Positions 54,137 through 64,000 of a DNA stretch of 64,000 nucleotides are shown here, piece by piece (the stretch's first letter is position 1; the number at the start of each line of letters is the position of its first letter). The notes under the pieces were generated by a model that was given only the letters and a program-made list of their open reading frames with translations, was not told where the DNA came from and made no database searches. Source of the stretch: Schistocerca nitens (Eukaryota > Arthropoda > Insecta > Orthoptera > Acrididae); contig NC_064622.1 of the NCBI RefSeq assembly GCF_023898315.1, positions 163,948,178-164,012,177 on the forward strand, written 5' to 3'. A program made the translations under genes and the position numbers.

Positions 54137-55296
54137 CACTGAGGTGACAAAATTCGTGGTATACATCCTAATAACGTGTCGAACCGCCTTTTTCCTGGCA
54201 TAGTGCTGCAACATGACGTCGCTTGGACACACATAGTCTTTGGAAGATCCCTGTGGAAATATTGAGCCATGCTGTATTTATAGCCGCCCATAATTGCGAA
54301 AGTGTTGTTGGTGCAGAATTTTGTGCACGAACTGGTCTCTCGATTATGTCTTATAAATGCTCGATGTGATTCATATCGACCAATCTGAAGGGCCAAATGA
54401 TTCGCTTGAATCGTCCAGAATGTTATTCAAACCAATCGCGAACGTTTGTGGCCCATTGATATGGCTCATTGTCATCCATCGTTGTTTGGGAACTTGAAGT
54501 TCATGAACGGCTATTAAACTCCAAGTAGCCGAACATAACGATTTCCAGTCTGTGGTCGGTTCGTTCCATGTAAACACAGCCTACACGATTTTCGAGCCAC
54601 CACCACCTTGCATATTGCCTTGCCTTGTTGACAACTTGGATCCGTGGCTTCGTGGGCGTTGCGCCACACTCGAACGCTGCCATCGGCTCTTACCAAGTAT
54701 AATCGGGACTCATGTGACCAGGCGACGGTTTTTCAGTCGTCTAGGGTCCACCCGATATGGTCACAAGCCAAGAAAGGCGCTGCAGCTGATGTGCTGTTAG
54801 CAAAGGCACTTGCGTCTGTCGCCTCCTACCATAGCTCATTGAAGCCAAATTTCGACGCATTGTCCTAACGGATACGTTCGTCATACGTCCCACATTGATT
54901 TTTGCTGTTATTTCAAGCAGTGTTGTTTGTCTGCTGGCACTGGCAACACTACGAAAACACCGCTGCTCTCGGTCATTAAGTGAAGGCCGTCGGCCTCTGC
55001 GTTATCTGTAGTCAGAAGCAACGCCAGAGATGTGTTATTCTCGGTGCACTCTTCACACTGTGGATCTCGAAACAGTGAATTCCCTTTACGATTTCCAAAA
55101 TAAAATTTCCGATGCGTCTAGCTCCAAGTACAATACAGCGTTCAAAATCTGAATACCCATAATCACGTCGGAAACATTTTCACAGGAATCACCTGTGCAC
55201 AGATCATAGCACTGCCCTTTTATACCTTGTATACGCGATACTAATGCCATTTGTAAATGTGGATATCGCTATCCCACGACTTTTGGCACCTCAGAG
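54137..55296 (-). mobile_element. Tc1-like element with both TIRs
   Basis: Left TIR CACTGAGGTGACAAAATTCG and right TIR (inverted) CTCTGAGGTGCCAAAAGTCG, each bordered by TA. It is the same family as 39181-40205. The left end after CACTGAGGTGACAAAA is well preserved. Confidence 0.85.
54370..55200 (-). pseudogene. Tc1 transposase remnant
   Basis: Minus-strand pieces: an HTH region near 55000-55150; FSVWRMPHE-like and RVWRNAHEATDPSCQQGKAI (54605-54670); KSCRLCLHGTNRPQTGNRY (54540-54600); then FPNNDGWQ-like and QLFAIGLNNILDDSSESFGP (54385-54440). The catalytic blocks are mostly frameshifted. Order and wording match the 39 kb copy. Confidence 0.65.
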
Positions 55297-57330
55297 TATA
55301 CGACGATGAGCCCAAACTTTTTGCCCGCTGTCCATCGCAAGATTGAATTCTGACTAGTGCTTTAGCGTATTTTCATCGATTGTCATACGAGCTATTCACT
55401 TTCCAAAAAGAGCACGCCTTATATAAGTGAAAATGTCGCGCGGGTGCCTGCAGAGGACGACCGTACCTGATAAGGCGTGTAGACCGCTGGCAGTTTGGTT
55501 GGCAGCCGCAACTTAATCCAGCGATTCAATTTAGATAACGAGATCTGTGATAAACGTTCCGTCGATAACGTCAGAAACAGATACACCGAAGGCTTTCAGG
55601 GGCAGACAGAGTAGGTAAAGCTGCGCGTCTCTCCCAAGAACATCCTCGACTACTTGTTGTGGTTTATAGCCTTGCATGTTTGCAGCCTTTCATTTTTTGG
55701 ACCAGTTCAAGGTTGCGCTAACGTTTTACCCTTTCGTGGTAAAAACTAACTTTACATGAAAGATAAAATGTCCGAATTGGTTACTCTCATTTCAATATTA
55801 TGCTTCCACTAAAAAGTATCTTTCAAGTTGACTGGTTTTGGTTATCAGAAAGATTCATGTGTTCATTGTAACCTACGGGTTTCAAAGTCAGATTCTTCGC
55901 TTTAGAGAGACTTTATCAATATGGTAACTACGAAACAACTACAATTCAGTATCAAAATCCACTGCTCTCGCGACAATTAAAAACGTGATATATCACATAC
56001 GAATTTTCGACATTATACAATCTATACACACACACCGCCCCATCTCATCGCTCACAGTCTTCGACGTAACCACCTAATGGTCCCAAGTATTTTTCTCCAC
56101 ATTCCGGAAGCTTCTCACTATATAGCAGCATCAGACAGATATGGGACATAGATGTTCCAACGCTTAAAAGTGCAGATGTAGGCGGATTTAAGTGTTCCAC
56201 CAACCATGGAAGCGTAAAGAAATACAGCCAATCCTTTTTTTTTACGATTGACTGAATGGAAAGACGGCCCGTGATGATGCCTCTTGCAGCCTGGTAGTTT
56301 TCTGTGCTGTCGTTCTATGTCCATGGATAGCACTTAGAATAGTGTGTGTGTGTGTGTGTGCTTATCGAGAGTAGTAGACGCTGCGACTTCGAGCGATTTT
56401 ACAGCTGGTGCAGACTAGACTGTAAAAGAGTATTTATGGTTCCTAAATGTGTGCGTGGAAGAAGTGCCATCAGCAGGGGCGGTTAGTGTCTACTTATCCG
56501 ACAACAACCATTCTAAAACGTAATTTCGCTCTACGTTATCCGATTTGAGTGTGTACTGAAGCCTAGTGCGAGATTAGGGATCAACGGCATTGAGTTTTGT
56601 AAATTTATTGTTTCTGCTGACGACTGCTGTTTTATTTTTGAGTCAACGTAGTTAGTTTTACCATAAATAATAATATGTTTGAAATAATAAAGTTCATTTT
56701 AGCCGTATTTGAATCTGTTATGCATTCACATTTTCTATTCAGGTAGTAACCCAAATAACACTTTTAAATTTCTTCTTACTCTCGTATGTTGTTCCAGAAC
56801 TGCGTTTTCAGCATAGTCATTAATATTTAGTCTCCAGATATAGCTTTCTTTCGCGACGTTCCCGATTATTCTTCGTGTTCAGTCTTGAGGATCACTGTGA
56901 CGTTATCGAGAACTCTAATAATTGAACTTGCATTTAGGTAGCATTTTGATTTTTTTTTTGTAGAACTTTTGTTAAAACTTTTAACTTGTACCATGGGAAT
57001 AATGCTAATTTGCCGCAAACAGAATGTTGAAAAACGAGGCAATATACAATATACCAAAAGTTAAAAATAGCAAGCAATCTCAAATCTATTTTAAATCTTC
57101 ATTTAAACCTTGTCCGGTTCTGTATTTGAAAATACATCTTCCGTACGTTTTTAAGCGCTTTGGAGTTGGAGCCACTCTGTTAGTGGTGTGGTGCCCTGCG
57201 ATGAACGGAGCATACCCTTTAATGCTGAAAAAAATCTACCTAAACCAGTCATACACTTTTTACGAGCTACCTGTATTTCTTACTTGTGTGGAACGTCCTG
57301 CCGAACGATGGTATCGTTGTGAGCGAAAAT
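55297..57330. other. No recognisable gene or TE over 2 kb
   Basis: Contains a (GT)n microsatellite at 56342-56360 and AT-rich DNA. The 114-codon frame at 57024-57368 runs into the LTR-like element and is not supported. Confidence 0.35.
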
Positions 57331-57844
57331 TGTTGTGTCGGCAGACTTGCCAACACTACGCACACTAATTGAAAGAGGCGGCCAAGATGCACGCGCTAAC
57401 TCACGAAGGATGGAGTGAGGTCTGAAACAGGAGACTTAATGAATGCTATAAAGAAAAGTACGTAACTTCTGGACTACTTAACTTTTAATCCTTCCTTTGT
57501 ATACATCGTTCTTGATGAGACATCTGGAGATTGTGGCGATACAAGTGAGACTCTTTTGATACAAGCTATCTAAGGCTAATGGCGCCTTGCTAGGTCGTAG
57601 ACATGAACTTAGCTGAAGGCTATTCTGTCTCTCGGCAAATGAGAGCAAAGGCTTCGTCCGTATAGTCGCTAGCAACGTCGTCGTACAACTGGGGCGAGTT
57701 CTCGTACGTCTCTCGAGACCTGCCGTGTGGTGGCGCTCGGTCTGCGATCACGCAGTGGCGACACGCGGGTCCGACATGTACTAATGGACCGCGGCCGATT
57801 TAAGCTACCACCTAGCAAGTGTGGTGTCTGGCAGTGACACCACA
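57331..57844 (-). mobile_element. LTR-like element, copy 2
   Basis: On the minus strand it starts TGTGGTGTCACTGCC with the same 8-bp-stem hairpin as copy 1 and ends CCGACACAACA, 514 bp. The flanking pentamers AAAAT (57326-57330) and GAAAT (57845-57849) match 4 of 5, consistent with an LTR-type 5-bp TSD. It is longer than copy 1 at the 3' end by about 40 bp. Confidence 0.65.
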
Positions 57845-57849
57845 GAAAT

Positions 57850-58324
57850 TATTGGTTAGTTGGAGAAATGCTGTGCTTGTCCCGGAATTGCTGCTCAGCA
57901 GTTCAGTTACATTCGAATTGTTGATCTGCACTAATGTTAAAAAAATGAATAAACAAATATGAAAATGAACTCGCAGCACTTGCTTCAACTTAACACAGTA
58001 AAAAAACCTAGAATTCGTAATGTTCTGTTCTTGAACAACAAGCAGAATGATAAATACTATGGGACGTTATGTCGCGAAATGAGTTACTATACATACTGAA
58101 AACGTAGTCTACATTCCCATGGAAGACAAGGTAAGCAGATAAATTTCACCTTGATAAACTCACAGTCGTTATCAAGGTAATTTCTTTCTTGTCGCTATTA
58201 CTGGTTGAAAGGCATTGGTAGAGATGCGCCTATGTGAAATACTTTTGATTTTGTATCCCAAGCATGTGAAGTGTACAAAACCCACTTATTGTCTGTTATC
58301 AGTCGTAAGATATTACCAAAGATT
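57850..58324. other. No recognisable feature
   Basis: Nothing I can name here. Confidence 0.35.
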
Positions 58325-58326
58325 TA

Positions 58327-59728
58327 CACTACTGGCCATTAAAATTGCTACGCCACGAAGATGACGTGCTACAGACGCGAAATTTAACCGACAGGAAGAA
58401 GATGCTGTGATATACAAATGATTAGCTTTTCAGAGCATTATGGAACATTCACACAAGGTTGCCGCCGGTGGCGACACCCACAATGTGCTGACATGAGGAA
58501 AGTTTCCAACCGATTTCTCATACACAAACAGCAGTTGACCGGCGTTGCCTGGTGAAACGTTGTTGTGATGCCTCGTGTAAGGAGGAGAAATGCATACCAT
58601 CACGTTCCCGACTTTGATAAAGGTCGGATTGTAGCCTATCGCGATTGCGGTTTATCGTATCGCGACATTGCTGCTCGCGTTGGTCGAGATCTAATGACTG
58701 TTAGCAGAATATGGAATCGGTGGGTTCAGGATGGTAATACGGAACGCCGGCCCCGTATCACTAGCAGTCGAGATGACAGGCATCCTATCCGCATGGCTGT
58801 AACGGATCGTGCAGCCACGTCTCGATCCCTGAGTCAACAGATGGGGACGTTTGCACGACTCAACCATCTGCACGAACAATTCGACGACGTTTGCAGCAGC
58901 ATGGACTATCAGCTCGGAGACCATGGCTGCGGGTAACCTTGACGCTGCATCACAGACAGGAGCGCCTGCGATGGTGTACTCAACGACGAACCTGGGTGTA
59001 CGAATGGCAAAACGTCATTTTTTCGGATGAATCCAGGTTATGTTTACAGCATCATGATGGTCGCATCCGTGTTTGGCGACATCGCGGTGAACGCACATTG
59101 GAAGCGTGTATTCGTCATCGCCATACTGGCGTATCACCCGGCGTGATGGTATGGGCTGCCATTGGTTACACGCCTCTGTCACCTCTTGTTCGCATTGACG
59201 GCACTTTGAGCAGTGGACGTTACATTTCAGATGTGTTACGACCCGTGGCTCTACCCTTCTTTCGATCCCTGCGAAACCCTACATTTCAGCAGGATAATGC
59301 ACGACCGCATGTTGCAGGTCCTGTACGGGCCTTTAAGGATACAGAAAATGTTCGACTGCTTTCTTGGCCAACATATTCTCCAGATCTCTCACCAATTGAA
59401 AACGTCTGGTGAATGGTGGCCGAGCAACTGGCTCGTCACAATACGCCAGTCACTACTCTTGATGAACTGTGGTATCGTGTTGAAGCTGCATGGGCAACTG
59501 TACCTGTAGACGCCATCCAAGCTCTGTTTGACTCAAATGCCCAGGCGTATCAAGGCCGCTATTACGGCCAGAGGTGGTTGTTCTGGGTGCTGATTTCTCA
59601 GGATCTATGGACCCAAACTGCGTGAAAATGTAATCACATGTCAGTTCTAGTATAATATATTTGTCCAATGAATACCCGTTTATAATCTGCATTTCTTCTT
59701 GGTGTGGCAATTTTAAAGGCCAGTAGTG
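58327..59728 (+). mobile_element. Tc1-like transposon, complete with TIRs
   Basis: TA target duplications at 58325-58326 and 59729-59730. TIRs CACTACTGGCCATTAAAATT and (inverted) CACTACTGGCCTTTAAAATT extend over about 30 bp with few mismatches. The length of 1.40 kb is usual for Tc1 elements. The transposase fills the middle. It is the best preserved DNA transposon in the window. Confidence 0.93.
58568..59625 (+). pseudogene. Tc1 transposase (DD34E), one frameshift and one stop
   Basis: ATG at 58568 (MPRVRRRNAYHHVPDFDKGR). HTH 1 covers GLSYRDIAARVGRDLMTVSR (about residues 30-49). A frameshift lies between about 58850 and 58890. The second frame then gives the catalytic motifs FSDESR (about 59019), QQDNARPH (about 59289) and SPDLSPIENVW (59382-59411), with exactly 34 residues between the second Asp and the Glu. 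A TGA at 59410-59412, right after ENVW, is the only stop before the frame continues to the natural end around 59625. The total of about 350 codons is normal for the family. The catalytic triad is complete. The product would be a nuclear cut-and-paste transposase. Confidence 0.9.
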
Positions 59729-59861
59729 TACATCTGATCAAAAGTGGTGTGATGGGACTTCAGTATTTTGTATTCGAAAAGACGCATTTTAAAGGACGCT
59801 CCAGGCCCTGAAATGGCTGCTAGCTCCTTCCCGACAGGGAGAGCATCAAGGACCCTCTAGC

Positions 59862-62800
59862 CCTGTCTACTGACGGGTTTGATGCGGTCCGCCAGGAGTT
59901 CCTCTCCTGCGTCAGCTCTTCATCTCAGAGCAGCACTTGCGCCCCACGTCCTCAACTACTTGCCGGAGGTATTCTAATCTCTGTCTTCTGCTACGGTTTT
60001 TACCCTCTACAGTTCGCTTTATTAACATGGAGGCTAGTCACTTAACACATGTGCCATCATCCTGCACCTTCTTCTTGTCAGTGTTTTTCATGCGTTTGTT
60101 TCTTCACCGAGTCTGCAGATAACATTCTTCTGAAGCACCAAGTCTCAAACGCTTTGATCCTCTGCTGATCCGGTGTTCCTGCCGTTCGTGAGTCACTATC
60201 ATACAATGCTGTACTTCAGACATACGTCCTCAGAAGTTACTTCTTCAAATCAGGGCCAATGTTTGATATCTGTAGACTTCCCTTGACCAGAGATGCCCTA
60301 TTTGCCTGTGCTAGTCTGCTTATTGTACCCTACTTGGTTCGTACGTCAAGGGTTATTTTGCTTCCAAGATGGCAGAAACCCCAAACAACAATTTTGATAT
60401 TAATTTTATCGCTAACCTTATTTCTGCAACTTCTCATTACTTTTGTTTTCTTCCAGTTTACTCTCACTCCATATCGTGTACTCCTTAAACTTTTCATTCC
60501 ATTCTACACATCCTGTAATTCTTATTTACTTTCACTCAGGATAGCAATATCATCAGCGAATCTTGTAATTGATATCCTTTCACACTGCGTTTTAATCCCA
60601 CTCCTAAATATCTCTCTTATTTGCGTCATTGCTTCCTACCCACTTTTTAATCCAAGCTTTACGCATTACCTGTCTTTCCCCATAGCTTACTCGAGTTTTA
60701 TCAGAATTTCGAACATTTAGCATCTTTACGTTGTTAAACGCTTTATCGAGGTGGACAAATACATTAAACGAGCGTTTATTCTTCTGTTATCAGCAGCAAC
60801 GTCAGAACTGCCTCCCTGCTGTCTTCACATTTCCCAAAGCCGAAATAATAGTCATCGAACAGATCCTCAATTTTCTTTACCGGCCTTCTGTATATTGTTC
60901 TTGTCAACAGCCTGGATGCATGAGCTGTTCCTCTGACTGTGCTGTAGTTCTCGCACTTGGCTACTCGTGCAATATTCGAAATTGTGTGAATGATGTTTTT
61001 TCGAAAGTCTAATGGTATATTACCAATCTCATACATTCTATACACCGACGCGAACAATCGTTTTGTTGCCACTTCCCCAATCATTTTACAGATTCCGATG
61101 GAAAGTTATCTGTCCTTTCTGCCTTACTTAAGCTCAAGTCTTCTACAGCTCTCTTAAATTCTGACTCTTATACTGGATCCCCTGTGTCTTCCGTATCGTC
61201 TCCAATTTCTCCTTCTAGCAACTCATGATAAATCCTCCCTCCCATAATGACCATCTATGTACTCTTTCCACCCGTCTGCTCCCGACCCTACGTTTTAACA
61301 GTGGAATTCCTGTTGTACTCTTAATATTACCACTTTTACTTTGAGGTTCACCGAAGGTCGTATTGACTTTTCTATATGCTGAGCCAGTCCTTCTAACGGT
61401 AACTCTTTGTTAGATTTCTTCTCATTTTTTCTGTAGCTATTTCGCCTTGGCTGCTCTGCACTTCCTTGTTGTTTCATTCCTAAGTGACTTGTAGTTCTAT
61501 ACTTCTGTCTTTCTCTGAACACTTTTGTTCATACTCCTTTCTTCGATCAATTGAAGCATTTTTTGTTAGCCAAGTTTTCTGTGGAATTGCTTTCCTGAAA
61601 CCTGCGTTCGACTGTCTTGACATCTGCGATTGCCTCCTTTAGAGAAGTCCATTCTTTTTCAAGTGAACTGCATACTGTGGTACTCCTTATCAAAATATCC
61701 ACATCCTTAGCGAACTTCAAACGCGTCTAATCATTCCTCAGCACTTCAGTATTCCACATCTTTCCGTACTGATTTTTTCATACGAGTTTCTTAAAATTCA
61801 GTCCACTCTTGATTATTACTAAATATTATTGCGATTTGAGTCCATATGTGCACCTGGATACGCTTTACAACGCAATACCTTATTTAGGAATGTCTACCTG
61901 CTTATGATGTAATCTAACTGAAATCTTCCTGTATGTCTAGGCCACTCCCAAGTATTCCTCGTCGTCTTGTGATTCTTGAACAGAGTATTCACTATTACTT
62001 GGTGCAATTTATTTCAGAACTCAATTGATTTTTTCTTCTGTCATTTCTACTACCAAGCTAGTACTCTCCCGTAACTTTTTTGTTCTACTCCTTCCTCTAC
62101 AACCGCACTGCAGGGTCCCCCCATGACTATTAGATTTTCATCTCCCTTTAAATACTGAACTGCTCGTTGGATATTCTCGTACACTTTCTCTGTTCCGTCA
62201 TTTGTTGCCTGCGACGTTAGCATGTATATCTAACCTTTCGTTGTCGGGGTTGGTTTGCTGTCCAATGTGACCAGAACAATCTGTCACTGAACTGTCTGCA
62301 GTAGCGCAATGCCTGCTCTACATCCCTATTCACAACGATTCCTACACCCGTTATACCGTTTTCTGCTGATCTTGATATTTCCCCGTTTTCGTCTGACCAG
62401 AAATACTTACCTTCTTTTAGTTTCACCTCACTGGTCCCTCCTATATATAAATTGAGGCCTTACATTTTATTTTCCATATTTTCTAGCTTTCCTACTACGT
62501 TCGAACTTCTAACATTCCACGCTCCGATTCATAGAATATCACTTTATTGGGTATTCAATCTAATTCCCACGGCCACCTCCCCGTTGGTAGTCCCGTCCCG
62601 GATATCCGAGTGTAGAAGTAACGCTGAATCTTTAGCCACTGCAGAGATAATCATGACACTTTTTCAATTACAGGCCACACGCGCTGTGGATATACCTGGA
62701 TGTCTTCTGTGCAGTGGTTTCCGTTGCCTCTGCGTCCTCATGCCGTTGATAATTGGTGATTCATCCGCATTGCAAGAGCAGTTTTCCACCCTAAGAGGAA

Positions 62801-62990
62801 GAGCGTTCCATGTTACTCCTACTGCTCCTTAGCCCTCTCTGGCAAGGCCGTTGGCAGAACGAGGGTGACTTCTCGTGCTGGAAATCTTCGACCGTCACTG
62901 CTGATGATTTCGATTAAAAATTTAAGCATTGGCCGAGCTTGAGCTCGAGGCCCAGGACGTTTTGATTACTAGTGAAAGACAGAACTCTAG
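59862..62990 (-). mobile_element. Nearly full-length but decayed RTE-type LINE
   Basis: About 3.1 kb in family order on the minus strand: tRNA-like 5' segment (about 62985-62910), leader, endonuclease remnants (62426-62217 has KLKEGKYFWSDENGEISRSA then ENGITGVGIVVNRDVEQALR), connecting region, RT fingers (61084-60776), and the C-terminal region with CTCATCTCAGAGCAGCACTTG (plus) near the 3' end. No long frame survives. It is the template for reading the shorter copies at 4.1, 13.1, 30.2 and 32.4 kb. Confidence 0.8.
60776..61084 (-). pseudogene. Reverse transcriptase fingers fragment of the RTE LINE
   Basis: MYEIGNIPLDFRKNIIHTIS, RGTAHASRLLTRTIYRRPVK and KKIEDLFDDYYFGFGKCEDS then REAVLTL follow the start of the RT domain (normally WxxGxIPxDW..., SKxLxRxIxxR, QxGFRxGxGTREAI). 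The downstream palm with YADD is not readable. About 100 codons are in one frame. Confidence 0.75.
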
Positions 62991-63369
62991 ACTACCGATT
63001 CCTGCCATTAACGACTAATACTGCCAAATACAAGTTAACATGCCGACCCCTGCCATAAGACAATAGAAAAGGAAGAGTGTGATTGCAAAATGCTCTTGTA
63101 ATGCTTATTGTTGATTTAACGGTGCCATTATCAGTTACCTGAACGGCGGAAGTCACAGCAAGAATGTGTCGGAGGCACACAGGACAGCAAAGAACGTAGA
63201 GCGACGCAGCAGTTTGTTGCTACAACCGTTGCATCCAGAGATAGCGAGCACACCGTCGTTCGCTTCCTTCAACACGCGCTGGACGCCGCTATACCGTAGA
63301 GACGGCGGTTGTCGGTGAAACAACTGATTTTCTGTAATATCGTTTTTTTCACATCGTTGTAAACTTAAA
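62991..63369. other. No recognisable feature
   Basis: Nothing I can name here. Confidence 0.35.
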
Positions 63370-63379
63370 TCCGCTCAAA

Positions 63380-63577
63380 TGGTTCAAATGGCTCTGAGCA
63401 CTACGCAACTTAACTTCTGAGGTCATCAGTCGCCTAGAACTTAGAACTAATTAAACCTAACTAACCTAAGGACATCACACACATCCATGCTCGAGGCAGG
63501 ATTCGAACCTGCGACGGTAGCGGTCGCTCGGCTCCAGACTGTAGCGCCTAGAACCGCACGGCCACAACGGCCGGCAT
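63380..63577 (-). mobile_element. SINE family A
   Basis: The perfect 10-bp TSD TCCGCTCAAA lies at 63370-63379 and 63578-63587. It is in the same subgroup as the copy at 47295. Confidence 0.94.
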
Positions 63578-63807
63578 TCCGCTCAAAATAACAGGTGTCT
63601 GTAATAACCAATTTTCGATTTTTTATTGCTATTATTTCCTGTTATAAAAGTACAAACCGAGCAAGATCGAACAATTTTGTGTCTCTCTCAATTTCAAGAT
63701 ATACAGAATAAAAATATTAAAATTAAACAGGCAGACTTCGCCTGTCCGCCTTTCATTGCTTTTGTCGAAAAATGGTAAGTGCTTGAACAATACCTTAAAT
63801 AATCCGT

Positions 63808-64000
63808 GCCGGCCGTGGTGGCCGAGCGGCTCTAGGCGCTACAGTCTGGAACCGCGCGACCGCTACGGTCGCAGATTCGAATCCTGCCTCGGGCATGGAT
63901 GTGTGTGATGTCCTTAGGCCAGTAAGGTTTAAGTAGTTCTAAGTTCTAGGGGACTGATGACCTCAGACGTTAAGTCCCATAGTGCTCAGAGCCATTTGAA
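63808..64000 (+). mobile_element. SINE family A, cut by the window end
   Basis: Head GCCGGCCGTGGTGGCCGAGC, intact hairpin GCGACCG-CTA-CGGTCGC, B box slightly changed (AGATTCGAATCC). The right TSD lies outside the window. Confidence 0.93.

Noticed and set aside
1..64000. CRISPR array, operon, phage or bacterial features
   Set aside because: There are no regularly spaced short repeats and no prokaryotic gene organisation. All evidence points to an insect nuclear genome.

Overview
This window looks like non-coding, transposon-dense DNA from a very large orthopteran genome, most likely a locust or grasshopper of the Schistocerca type. The main reason is a SINE of about 200 bp derived from a class-II tRNA, present 20 times plus one divergent relative, which I recognise as the very abundant acridid SINE. 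The genus is recognition from memory, not a search result. No rRNA gene, CRISPR array, operon or bacterial gene is visible, and I could not defend any host protein-coding exon. The window therefore reads as intergenic or long-intron sequence. Nearly all coding-like sequence comes from transposable elements (TEs) that are truncated, frameshifted or nested in one another.

Layout. 0.9-2.7 kb: a Tc1-like element carrying a SINE and the 3' end of a LINE. 3.4-7.6 kb: two copies of an unclassified repeat family around an RTE-type LINE, which is itself split by a SINE. 8.3-12.6 kb: SINEs of three families, LINE fragments and a dead mariner. 12.9-16.1 kb: a mariner with terminal inverted repeats (TIRs) of about 280 bp, carrying a nested LINE and a nested polyadenylated retroposon. 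16.3-17.1 kb: a mariner split by a SINE. 18.9-19.6 kb: a GC- and CpG-rich island with NRF1- and YY1-type motifs, the best candidate for host regulatory sequence. 19.8-20.9 kb: inverted copies of the unclassified family. 21.65 kb: a heat-shock-element-like cluster. 25-33.6 kb: LINE remnants, including one uninterrupted 416-codon reverse transcriptase frame at 28.6-29.9 kb. 39-40 kb, 45.5-46.6 kb, 54.1-55.3 kb and 58.3-59.7 kb: four more Tc1-like elements, the last nearly intact. 47.8 and 57.3 kb: two copies of an LTR-like element. 59.9-63.0 kb: a decayed, nearly full-length RTE LINE.

Two places (27.97-28.03 kb and 43.77-44.09 kb, both minus strand) contain hammerhead-ribozyme-like cores. One lies in an arm of a 0.3 kb inverted-repeat element. 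These, the four-copy unclassified repeat and the CpG island are the most interesting parts of the window.

How the parts work together: there is no shared pathway. The relation is parasitic. The SINEs carry RNA polymerase III A/B boxes and must borrow LINE machinery. Target-site duplications (TSDs) of about 7-14 bp let many insertions be ordered in time.
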